DNA from: Cladophialophora immunda
Lineage: Eukaryota; Ascomycota; Eurotiomycetes; Chaetothyriales; Herpotrichiellaceae
Length of the DNA: 64,000 nt
Direction: 5' to 3'
Assembly: GCF_000835495.1 (NCBI RefSeq)
Contig: NW_015622546.1
Location: 3,776,955-3,840,954, forward strand
The translations under genes were made by a program, and so were the position numbers. Positions 43,701 to 53,695 of this stretch are shown in pieces; position 1 is the first letter of the stretch; each line of letters starts with the position of its first letter. The notes below the pieces were generated by a model. That model saw only the letters and a program-made list of their open reading frames with translations, did no database searches and was not told the DNA's origin.

Positions 43701-46700
43701 CTTGTACGCGGTATTCCATGATCTGCCAGTGAGAAAGTTGGAAAACAGGGCAAGGCAATACACCATGGAAGTTTTGTGTAAGAGCAGGCATTCGATCTGA
43801 GGCTCTATGAGCTCAGGGTTGGCTACATCTTCGATCTTGCCCAACCCCCACAACGATCTCCTACGCCATGTCCCAGACTACTGCCTGACAACCCGGAATA
43901 CGAGTATACTCAAGGCAGTCATTCAGACATGTTGGAGGGGTACCCTTGCGCCACCAGAGACTGTGTTCCCGATCGATTCCCTGAGACACGTTCTCGAATC
44001 TTTGCGGACATGTCATAAAGCGCTTCCTTCACCAATTAAAAACGCACCAGTAAAGCCATTGCCGCTTGCTTCCTTGCGTGTCACACTTTCAGGTCGATCA
44101 CATGTAAGTATCTTTGTCCACACATCTGACAGAGTTTAGGTCACGAACTCCAGTGGGTGTTGTGCCTACTCTGACAGCGAATCCGGACCCTTGCCAGAGG
44201 TCCCGTCTTCTTCCCATTATCGTGTTCGTAAATGCCCAACCTGGGTTGATTGAGCAGAGGTCCAGAACGTAGCCCAGGCAAGGACGCAACCTATTACTAT
44301 CGTTGGCTTCACAGAGCACCGAATCGGTTCCCGAGGGCGGCCATGCAGAGCAATGTTGTTCCCAATCCACAAGTCAACACGACAACTGGACGGCGAGGCA
44401 AGCATGGAGTGTGACACAGCGTCCTTGCGCACGTTCCACGCAACTCGATCATTTTCAGCCTCATTTCATCGCCAGCAAAGGCTTCGAGACCCAACCCAGC
44501 CTCCCTGTGCTCGCTGTAAACCCAGCCCAACCCAAAGGCAATCCACGAAAGCACCGTCGATCGCAAGAACTCCGTAACTTTGTTGCAAACCTTGCGACGT
44601 CGAACTATCCAGGACATCACTCGCCACGTCTGTGGCTGATGCCTGTTGCTTCGGACTTTGGGGGGCCTCCGAAGGACGTCTTCGGGTACAAGTAACAATT
44701 AACATCTACCGCTCCTTATTACAGATAAGGCCGCTTAGCCGCCCACTTTTGCCATTACTGGCCGGTATCCGTGTTCGCCTTGTGGCTGAGAATACAGTTG
44801 ACGTGTGCATCAACCCAAGGTGATACGCGAGGCCATTGGCTGAGTGTCGACACCCTCATGGTGCCGTTCTCTCGAACCGAGTCCGCTGGTGTCGCCTATT
44901 GGTCAGTTCTATCCCAATGGACGATGCGTTCTTTTTTTTCTCGCCTGAGTCTCATGTTCATGCCTGGGATGGCCGCCTGACCCGTTTTGGCATGTTCACA
45001 GCATTCAAGCTCTGTGAAGAGCATGGTTGAAAGCCGCACTGGCCACGTCCACTATGCTCACAGTATATCGAGTCACGACTAGACATACTCTGCCACCTGC
45101 CAGTGGCAAATGCATAGAACGGTTCCGAGACGTTCCAACGGCAAAAACTCCGGTGGAGGCAAGCAGCAATTGCAACCTGGTGTGCCTGGATCACATGATG
45201 CCACCGAGCGTTTTCGCGACTGTTTGAAACGTCCTGGATCTGCTGCTGCAGTGGCGGACCTGAAACTCCTCGATGCCACCCCCGGGCTAAGATCTTCGAG
45301 TTTCCTGGGATGGAAAGTCTGAGAGCAATCACAACGAAAGTCCCCGATTTGCGCTCGGGCGTGCTGCGTCAGAAGTCCATCCATGCTTGTATGCTTGTGG
45401 AATATGCGAATGTCTCAGTATTCAGAAGCACCGAGCCCATATCTCTCCTCTCAGAGGCTGTCTCTTGGGATTCCTGTTCTGTATTGGTGGCTCTCAGCCC
45501 CCCAGTGGTGAAATGTCGTTGGTTGTTCCCCCTCAACGATCAACTTCTTCCGAGTCTCGTTCCTGTCGACTTGCCACTGCCACCATCGATCAGGCGTCCC
45601 TTGGTTGCTTCCCCGCCCGCTATCAGCCACACGGCGACCAACATCCAACGCGTATCCGATATCCACATCGTCATTGATGTTGAAAGGCAGACTTTGCGAA
45701 CCATTTGCGGGGAAACTGGGCGGGATAGGCAACAGCCCTAGCATTCTCGACAGCGATTTGTCGGCTGATTGCCCGGGCGCCAGAGGCGGGTGTGAATGGA
45801 TTGCCTGGCTGGAGAAAGTGCAACGCGTATTCTTATCTCGACATCGCCTCCGCCATCCATCAAACGGCCCTCGCAAGTTGATGAGACCGATAGAGCCAAT
45901 GACTCGGACGACGTATTACTTCCTGAAGTGGCCGCGCCAACGTGTCTGCCTCGAACACATCCGAACTTCCTTGAAGAAAGCAAGAAAAGGTTAAGTCACT
46001 AGGCGCCCGGGGGCTGCCCATCTTGCTATCCTTCCTGCAGCTGCACGGCGGTGGATCGTCCGTCCTGGAACGGGCGTGAACAAAGATCCTTCGTTGATGG
46101 ATGACGGTGCGACATCAAATCCCTCATTCCACAACACTGTCCACCGCGCCATTCATGCGGTTTTGGAAAAGAAGGAAGCTCAAGAAAACATGGCTCAAAA
46201 CTTCTAGGGCCTCGGAGCCAATCGTTGGTTTATGCCTTTCCTGACGTTTCGCTTCAAGCTACGCCTTTGCTGTCTTCCCTTCCACTGGGGATCTTGTGCC
46301 TTGAAGCGAGCCATTCTGTTTCACGTTTGCATGTCAGTGCTCCTTCGTCTTCCTGGTGTCGTGTCCCTGTTCTGCAACTTTCCCGTCACTGCCTTGCTGC
46401 CTTTCGATGCCCATCAGCTACCTCGACCGCAGTCTTCAGGCTGTCCATAGACAACCCTGGTAAGATCACCAAGTGTGTATGCATGGATGCACTTCCCATG
46501 CTGGACACCGTCGTGGGAGATTGTCGGTATGAAGCAATCGACACAGAGTGCAAGGCCGTAGTCTCGCATGCGGCAACTTGGCTCTCGAAGTGGGAAGTCA
46601 AAAATCTTTCTTCGACTGCCCACACAGTTCTCTTGTTCTTGGGCGGCCTGAATACCGTGTGTCAGGTCTTTGTGCTTTCATGCCTCCGGCACGGACAGAG

Positions 46701-47104
46701 CGTGGGTGGTCTTGGGGGCAATCCCTTTCAGTGGGACGACATCGAAAGCCTGTTTCTGGTCTCCATCCTGTCAAAGGTCCTGCGGCGTTGAAATAGAACT
46801 CATCGCTCCATGCTCGACCCCTGCAGCCTCGAGTCCGCCCGGGAGGGCTGTTGCTCCAGAGCAAGACCCATTCGGCAACCCCTCCCCGTGATAGCCGCTT
46901 TTGACTCGGCGGTGCTGTCCCAGAGATCGGGGACGGATGTTTGTACCTTGGAGGCGGTCCGTCTCGAATGGCTCCCACCTACGGCTTTTCGATGGCCGAC
47001 GAAAAGGCCGAGTGACAGCGGTGACAGACACTTCACTTCGATAGGGTTACCCGTTCATCGTACAATCTCAGTCCAACGCCCCCAAAAGTAGCATTTCCAC
47101 AAAC
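40747..47104. other. Gene-poor region of about 6.4 kb
   Basis: No open frame here shows a recognisable family, signal or domain, and none exceeds about 190 codons. Visible structure includes an AGCAGCTA-type repeat near 41855-41903, a heptamer array at 42665-42706, a CACCCATCCATC run near 42062-42085 and poly-C at 42190-42200. The J-protein promoter lies at the left end. The remainder may be degraded mobile DNA or host genes lost to mutation, but I could not identify any remnant. Confidence 0.5.
42665..42706 (+). repeat. GTTGCTC heptanucleotide array, six copies
   Basis: Six perfect head-to-tail GTTGCTC units, then a degenerate GTTCTC. A seven-base unit in noncoding DNA points to slippage rather than coding constraint. 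Confidence 0.92.
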
Positions 47105-47960
47105 CGACGAACCGGGTGAGTGACGCAGATGCAGATTCTTCACTTTATCGGCCATCCTTTGTCCTATCCCAGGGAACCATCCCAAAGTAATTCCTCGCGA
47201 ACCGACGAAGAGGGTGACGGCCAAGAGATCTCTCTACTATTTTCAACGAGTCGAGTCTCCTTTGTGATTCGTACGTGAGGCGCCCAAAGGTAGTTTCCTG
47301 GTGCGTCGACGTAAGGGGATTGACCGGTGGGTAGAGGCTTCACTTTGACGGGGGGGTTGCTTTGTATCATCTACCAAGGAACTTCCTGTATGTAGCTTTT
47401 CGCGCCCCGACGATGAGGTGTGAAGCGGACAGCCTGTTTTTGACGGTTCAAGAGACATTCTTCATATCCTTCGGGAGCATGCCTGTCCTGTCAAATGACC
47501 GCATGTGGACTTTTCGCGACCCGACGAAAGGGGGTGACGGACAGCCTGTTTTTGGCTTTCATCAATCAGGTGGACTTACATGTCCCTCTGGTGCCCGCCC
47601 CGAAATATACTAGAACTGGACTTCACGAACCGACGAAGGGAGTGACGGACAGCCTGTTTTTGACTTCTACAGGGATATCCTCCGGGCGGCCGCCTCAAAA
47701 GTACCAAATGGGGTGTCCGTGAACCGACGAAGGCGGTGACGAACGACCTGTTTTTCACTCCTTTAGGCATATCCTCCAGGTGGCCGCCCCGAAATATACT
47801 AGATATGGCATTCACGAACCGACGAAGAAGGTGATGAGCAGCCTGTTTTTCACTACTTAAGGTATATCTCCCCTAGGTGACCGGCCCGAAAGTACCAAAC
47901 ACGGTATTCGTGAATCGACGAAGGCGGTGACGGCCGGCCGGCCGGCCTGTTTTTGGATTT
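47105..47960 (+). repeat. Diverged minisatellite, about nine units of 94-114 bp
   Basis: A core like CGACGAAGGNGGTGACGG starts at 47105, 47203, 47307 (weak), 47408, 47522, 47631, 47725, 47820 and 47916. In the last six units it is followed by AGCCTGTTTTT(G/C)AC or a variant. The second half of the unit ends with CCGCCC(C)GAAA(G/T)TA, seen at about 47595, 47785 and 47885. The spacing varies from 94 to 114, so no frame is maintained across units. A (GGCC)4 run interrupts the last unit near 47933-47947. The following 320 bp to the GH5 stop at 48283 show nothing further. Confidence 0.85.
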
Positions 47961-48282
47961 CCAGCGTCTTTCTTGAGTATCAGAGTGACCGCCTTCACCA
48001 AACTGGCTGGTACTCAGGCAATGTGCAGAACGACAAACAAACGGCGGAAGGGCATCTGTCTCTTTGTTTCTGCTGCGCACACTAGGCTCAGACAACAGTA
48101 CACGCTCAGCTCACCTATTGTCCTCTCATCGACTGCCCGTTTGCTATTTGCTGTTTTGTTTCGGTGTCTTGGACTCTGGGTCAGAGTGAGAGTGTGGCCT
48201 TTGACGGATTGTTTCGGATGTCTCTATTGAAACCCAGCCAGGCGTCTTCTTCTAACACCCCTATCATCACCTCTCGCCGTCT

Positions 48283-49956
48283 TTATGCGCGGACGACACC
48301 CTCAAAGTCCCTCACGGCTCTGCGGAACCCGTGCTCGAATTCCCACCCAAGCGGACAGACCTGCGGATCTGCAGCTCCTGCCTGACGCATGCGCTTGAGG
48401 ATCCAGAGATCCACCGCGCCAATCATGTCTGCCGCCAGGGGTAGATTCTCTCCCAGAGCCGGAGCTCCATGGCTGGACCCAGGGGCCCCAAGAAGTTGCC
48501 CTTCCAAACGCGCAGCGAAGAAATCGCGGGCATCAGCCCATCCCAGATTCCAGCCTTCGGTGTACAGCCGGTGGTCGTCGAAGTTGGCCCCCGGACTCGC
48601 GGTTTTCCAGTACTCGGCGTGTCCCTGAAATGCAGAGGATAAGAGCCGGGGCCTCTCCTCGTCCGCCCGCGCCAGTCGGCGTTGAATCTCGCCCACGGTC
48701 AGCGCAAATTGCTTCGGGGGCACAATCTGTCCACCATCGCAGGATGCCTTGAACCCCCATTCCCAACCCGGCATCCAGTCCATCTTGAACGTCCAGAACG
48801 CCGACCCAGACGCCATGCTCTGCCACCTTTGACTCTGAGCCTGGCCGAACTGCCGCATCAGCTCAGCTTTCTGGTCGGGGGGCGCTTTGCTCCATGTTTG
48901 AGGCGCCAGAGCCATGCTGTACTCGCCAACGAACACCGCCACGGCGGCCTTGTGGGAAAAGACATTGCCCACAAGAGTCGAGTCGAGCTCGTGAAGCTCG
49001 GTCCGGACCTGTTCGATGATCTCGTACGGTGAGCGCGACGTGTCCTTCTCGTCAAACGTCCAGTATTTGTGCGTGTCCACAATCACCGGGCAGGTCGGCG
49101 CCCACGGATTGTTGTAAGCTCGAGTGAACCGGACCGCGCGACCCAAGTCCCACCCGTCGCTGATGTAGACGGGGAGCGAAGCGTCCAGGGCAGATATCCG
49201 CTGTATGACTTCGTTGTACCACTCGTACATCCCCGGCGGGTCGAAGATGGCTTCGTTGCAGAGTTGGAGCCCCATAACACCTGCCAGCTGCGGGTCCCGA
49301 ACCGTCTCTTCCGCGATGAACACCAGACATCGGGTCGCGAGCTCAAGGTTGGACGGGTTGCCCCAGAGCTCGGCCTTGCCGCTGCTCGTGCCCGAGTGTG
49401 TTTCGTGATTTGCCCCGCCAGGGACTCCATGCAGGTCGATGAGCACGCCGATGCCGCGCTGGAAACACCGCCAGACGAGCTGCTTCACGGCCGACCACGC
49501 GTTGACATAGACTTGAGAGGGCGCCGCGGCGAAGGCCGTGTTGGCACAGAAGGCCGGACCCAGGGTGAAATAGCCGATGGGCAACCGGATTGCGTTGCAG
49601 CGCGCGGAGTTGGCCAGCCAGTCGAGGTCCGAGTCGGCGAGCGCGTTGGCCCAGTGAGCCTCCCATTTCTGGCGGGTGGCGTCGAGGCCACGGGCATTGA
49701 TGGACCTGGCGAAGTCTCCAGTGAGAAGACGGACGCACGGAAAAGCAAAAAGACACTCACGCGACGACAGCGTCAAGTTCGCTGCTCCCCGAGACCCCCT
49801 CGTCGTACATACTCCCGAACAGCCATTGTTCGAGGATGAAAATCCCGCCGAGATTGGTGGCGTGCTGGTAGCGATATCGAAGGATGTCTTTGGAGGTCGG
49901 TCGAGTCGGTTGGTGGTAGGACAGGGAGGGGTGCGGCTCGGGCCGTTGCTTTGGAG
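48283..49956 (-). CDS. Glycoside hydrolase family 5 protein (exo-beta-glucanase-like), 5' end unresolved
   Basis: Exons 48283-49705 and 49761 to about 49956 join across a 55-bp intron and encode about 540 residues. The start of the visible part reads DILRYRYQHATNLGGIF and then ILEQWLFGSMYDEGVSGSSEL, typical of the family N-terminus. GH5 features follow: IRLPIGYF, IDLHGVPGGANHETHSG, the acid/base Glu in LCNEAIFDP (usually NEP), IVDTHKYW, and the nucleophile Glu in VFVGEYSMAL. No ATG precedes this in frame before a TGA at 49976-49978, and a CTACAG acceptor ends at 49957, so a short first exon upstream is missing from the model. The fold and catalytic residues are intact; the substrate is probably a beta-glucan but is not shown. 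No signal peptide can be seen in the visible part. Confidence 0.82.
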   Translation of the reverse strand, partial: LQSNGPSRTPPCPTTNRLDRPPKTSFDIATSTPPISAGFSSSNNGCSGVCTTRGSRGAANLTLSSRECLFAFPCVRLLTGDFARSINARGLDATRQKWEAHWANALADSDLDWLANSARCNAIRLPIGYFTLGPAFCANTAFAAAPSQVYVNAWSAVKQLVWRCFQRGIGVLIDLHGVPGGANHETHSGTSSGKAELWGNPSNLELATRCLVFIAEETVRDPQLAGVMGLQLCNEAIFDPPGMYEWYNEVIQRISALDASLPVYISDGWDLGRAVRFTRAYNNPWAPTCPVIVDTHKYWTFDEKDTSRSPYEIIEQVRTELHELDSTLVGNVFSHKAAVAVFVGEYSMALAPQTWSKAPPDQKAELMRQFGQAQSQRWQSMASGSAFWTFKMDWMPGWEWGFKASCDGGQIVPPKQFALTVGEIQRRLARADEERPRLLSSAFQGHAEYWKTASPGANFDDHRLYTEGWNLGWADARDFFAARLEGQLLGAPGSSHGAPALGENLPLAADMIGAVDLWILKRMRQAGAADPQVCPLGWEFEHGFRRAVRDFEGVVRA

Positions 49957-50687
49957 CTGTAGAGAATACCTCGTATCAGAACTGTACTTTGATGGAAGAG
50001 TAGAAAGGGACGCATGCCAATGGGAGGGGATGGTTTCTGGGTGTGCTTGTCGTGGGGACAGAGATGTTGGTGAAGATGAAGGCGTATGTTGACGAGAAGT
50101 GAGAGAGCCAGTCAGTCGGGCAGGACCTCGACCTCGACCTCGACTAGCTCTCCGTGTCTCCCTTTTGGCCTGTTAGAGGACATGACATACTCTCAGTCTC
50201 GTCCTCCTTCCCATCCACCGCGTCTCGAATGCCCTCGAACGCTTTTCTCAGTGCTTTCCTCATGACTGGCCTCCACCACTCTACTGTAGGACATGCGGCA
50301 GAAATTCGACGAAGACAGGAGAGCTACCTCCTCCGGCGGTGGGCACCATGAAAGCGATTCCGAGACAACGTGGGCCGTTATACAGGAAGCAGAGTTTGAT
50401 TGGCGAGACTGGCATATCTTCTTGCGCGTCACTCTTGGCTGCAAAGGAGAAGGTGGAGCGGAAGCATCTTGGGCCAGCGATTTAAGCGAATTCCTGGATG
50501 ACTAGCTTGGCAAGTGAGAATCTAATTGCCATGTGCATGCGGTGTGACCGTAGACGGTGGCAGAGATCAGCCAGGCTGATAAATCGATGTGCGCGACAAC
50601 ATCATCTATCTATGTAACTCATTACACAGCCTCTGATAGTTATCCCGTGCAGGTCCGCCTAGTCCATGCAGTCTCAATGGCGCCAAT
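49957..50687. other. Intergenic region between GH5 and arylsulfotransferase genes
   Basis: It should contain the missing first exon and promoter of the GH5 gene and the 3' flank of the next gene. An ATG-led frame at 50015 reads toward GH5 but in the wrong frame, and only a 30-base intron would connect it, too short to accept. A CGACCT(C/A) run is at about 50127-50145. Confidence 0.45.
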
Positions 50688-52395
50688 CTACCCCACGGCC
50701 ACCACCTTGGACGTCCTGACCACGGCGTTGCCGCCGTTCTCCATCGCCCCAACCTGCACGAACGCCGCCCCCGCCGGGACGACGAACTGGGTCTCGAACC
50801 CAGCCTTTTTGACCTGCGCGACGGGCTTCAAGCTCGTCTTGGACGACCCCGCGTACACGACCCAGTCCGTCACGTCGGTGGCGCCGTTCCAGCTGACGTA
50901 GCCGCGCGCGGTGGAATTGGCGGCGCAGAGCGCGAGGGCGTCCTCGTCCTGTGCCTCCAGGACCACCAAGTCCGGGGCCGTCGCCGGCGTGGCGTGCCAC
51001 GCCTGCTTGTACGCGCGGTACACGGAGAGTTGCTCGCCGTAGCCCAGCTGCGCGCTCCACCGCACGCGACCCGTCGTGCCCGTCGCGCCGGTCACGGGGC
51101 CGTACTCTACCAGGACGGCGTTGGCGCCGTACCCCATGAGGGAGTTGCCGTTGGGCAGGGGAGTGTAGGAGCCCTGCGAGTACGCGGCGATTTGGGCCAG
51201 GGGGTCCGTCAGATTGGTGACGAGCTTCGGCGGCGACGATTTGTCCGGCGGGAGACTGAGTTGGAGCATCAGGCCCGTGGTCAGCTGTGGCGCCGCCCCC
51301 GGCAGGCCGTTGTTGTTGGCAAAGTAATGCAAGAGGGCGGCGGTGGAGTTTTGGTATTCCAGACGGCCAAAGTGTTGCCAGGACTTAGGAGAGCGGTAAG
51401 CAATGAAGAGCCTCGATAACATAGGAGAGTGTGAAACCTACGAATTTCCCGCCTTCGGGTAAAGACCCAAAGTCCCCTCCGTCGAAGCCATTGATCTCCC
51501 AGATAATGTCCCCCGTCGCGTTCACGAGATAGGTTGTCCAAAAGTGACGACTGTTGATGAGGTAATTCTCCCCGAGGGGCTGAATGGCATTGATATGGAA
51601 GAAATCCCACGGGAGGCTGGTGTTGTGGCCTGTCCCCGCCAGCGGGAATTTACTTCCCTTGAGTGCCAGGTGAGCCAGCGGACTCCACGTCCACATGACT
51701 TCCCCCGTCGTTATGTTGACCTCGACGGCTAGAGAGTCGAGAATCCAACCGTCCTTGGGCCCGCCGACGCTTGTCAGGTCAGCCTTCGTGGTGTTGTACG
51801 CCGAGACCAGCATGGTGTTCCGAGGCGTAATATAGGACTCGTGGACGTCGATGATGCATTCCCCCGAGGTTCCGGGAGGCAAGGTTAGGTTGATCCGGGG
51901 GCAAACACGGTGTATGGTGTTGTATTTGGTATCCAGGATCTTCACCTGCCCATACCCGTGGCCTGCCACCGATTCGGCACCGGCCGTGCCTTCGCCGGAC
52001 CAGTACGTCAAGACAGGGGCGCCGAACAGGGTTTGCACTCGGAAGTTGTAGGTGATCTCATCCGGCCCACTCCAGACGAGCTCTCCGCCGTCAGTCATGA
52101 TCAATGGTGATTGTTGCCTTGCAGCCGGCACTGGTCCATCTTCCGTGGCGAAGACCAGCAGGCCTTCGTACAGTGGTTCCCCCGTGCTGTTGATCAACAA
52201 GGCGGGAGGTTTTGCAGAAGATGATTTGTAGGTTTGCCAGGGCCAGATGTTGCTGTCGCTGGCGTTTGTCGCAACCTGACTGAACGGCGCTGAGCAAACG
52301 GTCAGATCTGCCGATGAGGCCTGTTGGGCATTGGAGACAGTGGCTGCCCAGCCCAGCTGAAGCAAGCCTTGGACAACAAAGGATTTGACAATCAT
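50688..52395 (-). CDS. Secreted arylsulfotransferase-family (ASST) protein
   Basis: Exons 51442-52395 and 50688-51383 give 549 residues. The N-terminus (MIVKSFVVQGLLQLGWAATVSNAQ) is a probable signal peptide, cleaved near residue 23. The body is a beta-propeller-like sequence typical of the fungal ASST family: SPLIMTDGGELVWSGP, GHGYGQVKILDTKYNTIHRV, DVHESYITPRNTMLVSAYN, DFFHINAIQPLGENYLINSRH and GRVRWSAQLGYGEQLSVYRAY. Several Asn-X-Ser/Thr sites suggest glycosylation. Bacterial members transfer sulfate between phenols; activity in fungal members is largely untested. The 58-bp intron removes VGFTLS... cleanly between F and SWQHFG. A TATA element lies about 90 bp upstream. The second exon is GC-rich. 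Confidence 0.87.
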
Positions 52396-53695
52396 GGCCG
52401 TCCACGAATCGTGAAAAGTCTCATGGGGACTCGGGAGAGAGCTGGAGTCCTTTGAACCATGGATGGTTCCTGGGCATATAACTTATAGAACACGCCACGG
52501 TGTGTGAATGTCGACCCGGGCCCCCTCCCACGGGGAGTGGAAGGGGTTGGAGCAGGTTGGAGGAAGAAGTGAAGGAGGACTGTCTCCGGACAGCAACTTA
52601 CAGTCCCTACTCCAACAGACATTTCAATCCACTGTTCACCGACAGCTACTATGATGTCTCTGTCGTCTCTACTCCAAGGTCTCAATCAGGGGGCTCATTA
52701 GCTTCAAGTTTGTGGGGCCTTGTACAAGTGTGGATGGTGCGAAGAGGGTTGAAGAGAAGCCTCTCCGGCATAATTTGACTGGGCATATGCAGACATGGTG
52801 CTGTTCCTGCCATGCATCCTTGCACCGGAGCCTTGCGTCAATTCAGGGCTCCCTGACCGGCGGCGAGGGAGGCTGTGCGTCAGCTATGGCAGAATCTGAC
52901 CGCAGAATGCTGGGCCAAACGGCTGCGATAGACAGCGGTGGTGCGTTTTAGTCCTGGGTGTGTCGCTTAACAGGACGCAACTGAGTGGCTGGCGCAGATC
53001 AAGGTACCGAATACCTCGTACGTCAAGACATTTTCCCCATCTTTGCTTGATGCCTCGACCCCACAACCTCGTTTATCTTCTCCACACGCAAAATACGGAG
53101 GGCTCAGCCTTGTTGGGAAGGTTAGCCGGATTGGGTGTTCCATCTCAGATACTCATAGATCAATGGAATCAAGTCCCACACCCCCTCTGGCTCTCCCCGA
53201 TTGATCGTCACAGATGTCGACCTCTCCAACGACATGGGGATAAAGTATCGCTCCAATGTGGGGGCGTAGAGCCGCCGGCAGAGCCACTCCCTCAACCAAT
53301 CCGCCCTTCACTTCGATCAGCAGGGCAAAAACCCCAAGACTTTCAAGCCAGCAAGATACCCTGGCCGTCCCTACGAGAGAAATCATTCCGGATTTGGTGC
53401 TGGCGGAAAGGGGGCCCTTGCTTGCGTTGGACTGAGAACAGCTTGTTTGTCACATTTGCTAAGACAGTCTGCTCTCCTCGCCTCTCTCGCAAAGCCATTC
53501 TGTGCTGTGGCGCCTTGTCTTTGGAACAGAAAACACTCCCACTGCATGTCAGATCCATGCAAACCAGCGCTCATCCGTCTTGAAAACCATAACGCCATGT
53601 ATGTTCTCGAGACTTTGCCCCCCAAGTCCCAGCCCCGATCCTCCCCGTCCCAGATAACCAAGAAGGGCCACCAAGCATTCCGGTCATTGGCAACG
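52396..53695. other. Intergenic region: ASST promoter and myotubularin 3' flank
   Basis: No gene is supported. The proximal part carries the ASST TATA box. The distal part near 53640-53695 is probably the 3' untranslated region of the myotubularin gene. Confidence 0.5.
52483..52487 (-). promoter_or_regulatory. TATA box of the arylsulfotransferase-family gene
   Basis: Read on the minus strand, TTCTATAAGTTATATGC has TATAA at this position, about 90 bp upstream of the ATG at 52395. Confidence 0.55.

Noticed and set aside
43200..43721. 173-codon plus-strand frame
   Set aside because: No recognisable motif, and the amino-acid use is that of random sequence.
46225..46791. 188-codon plus-strand frame in the gene-poor block
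   Set aside because: Cys/Ser/Leu-rich without a domain or signal; overlapping frames on both strands are of similar size.
47033..47815. Minus-strand repeat frames with a VT(P/A/L)FVGS-like motif in the minisatellite
   Set aside because: The unit length is not a multiple of three, and stops break the frame, so a repeat protein is not supported.
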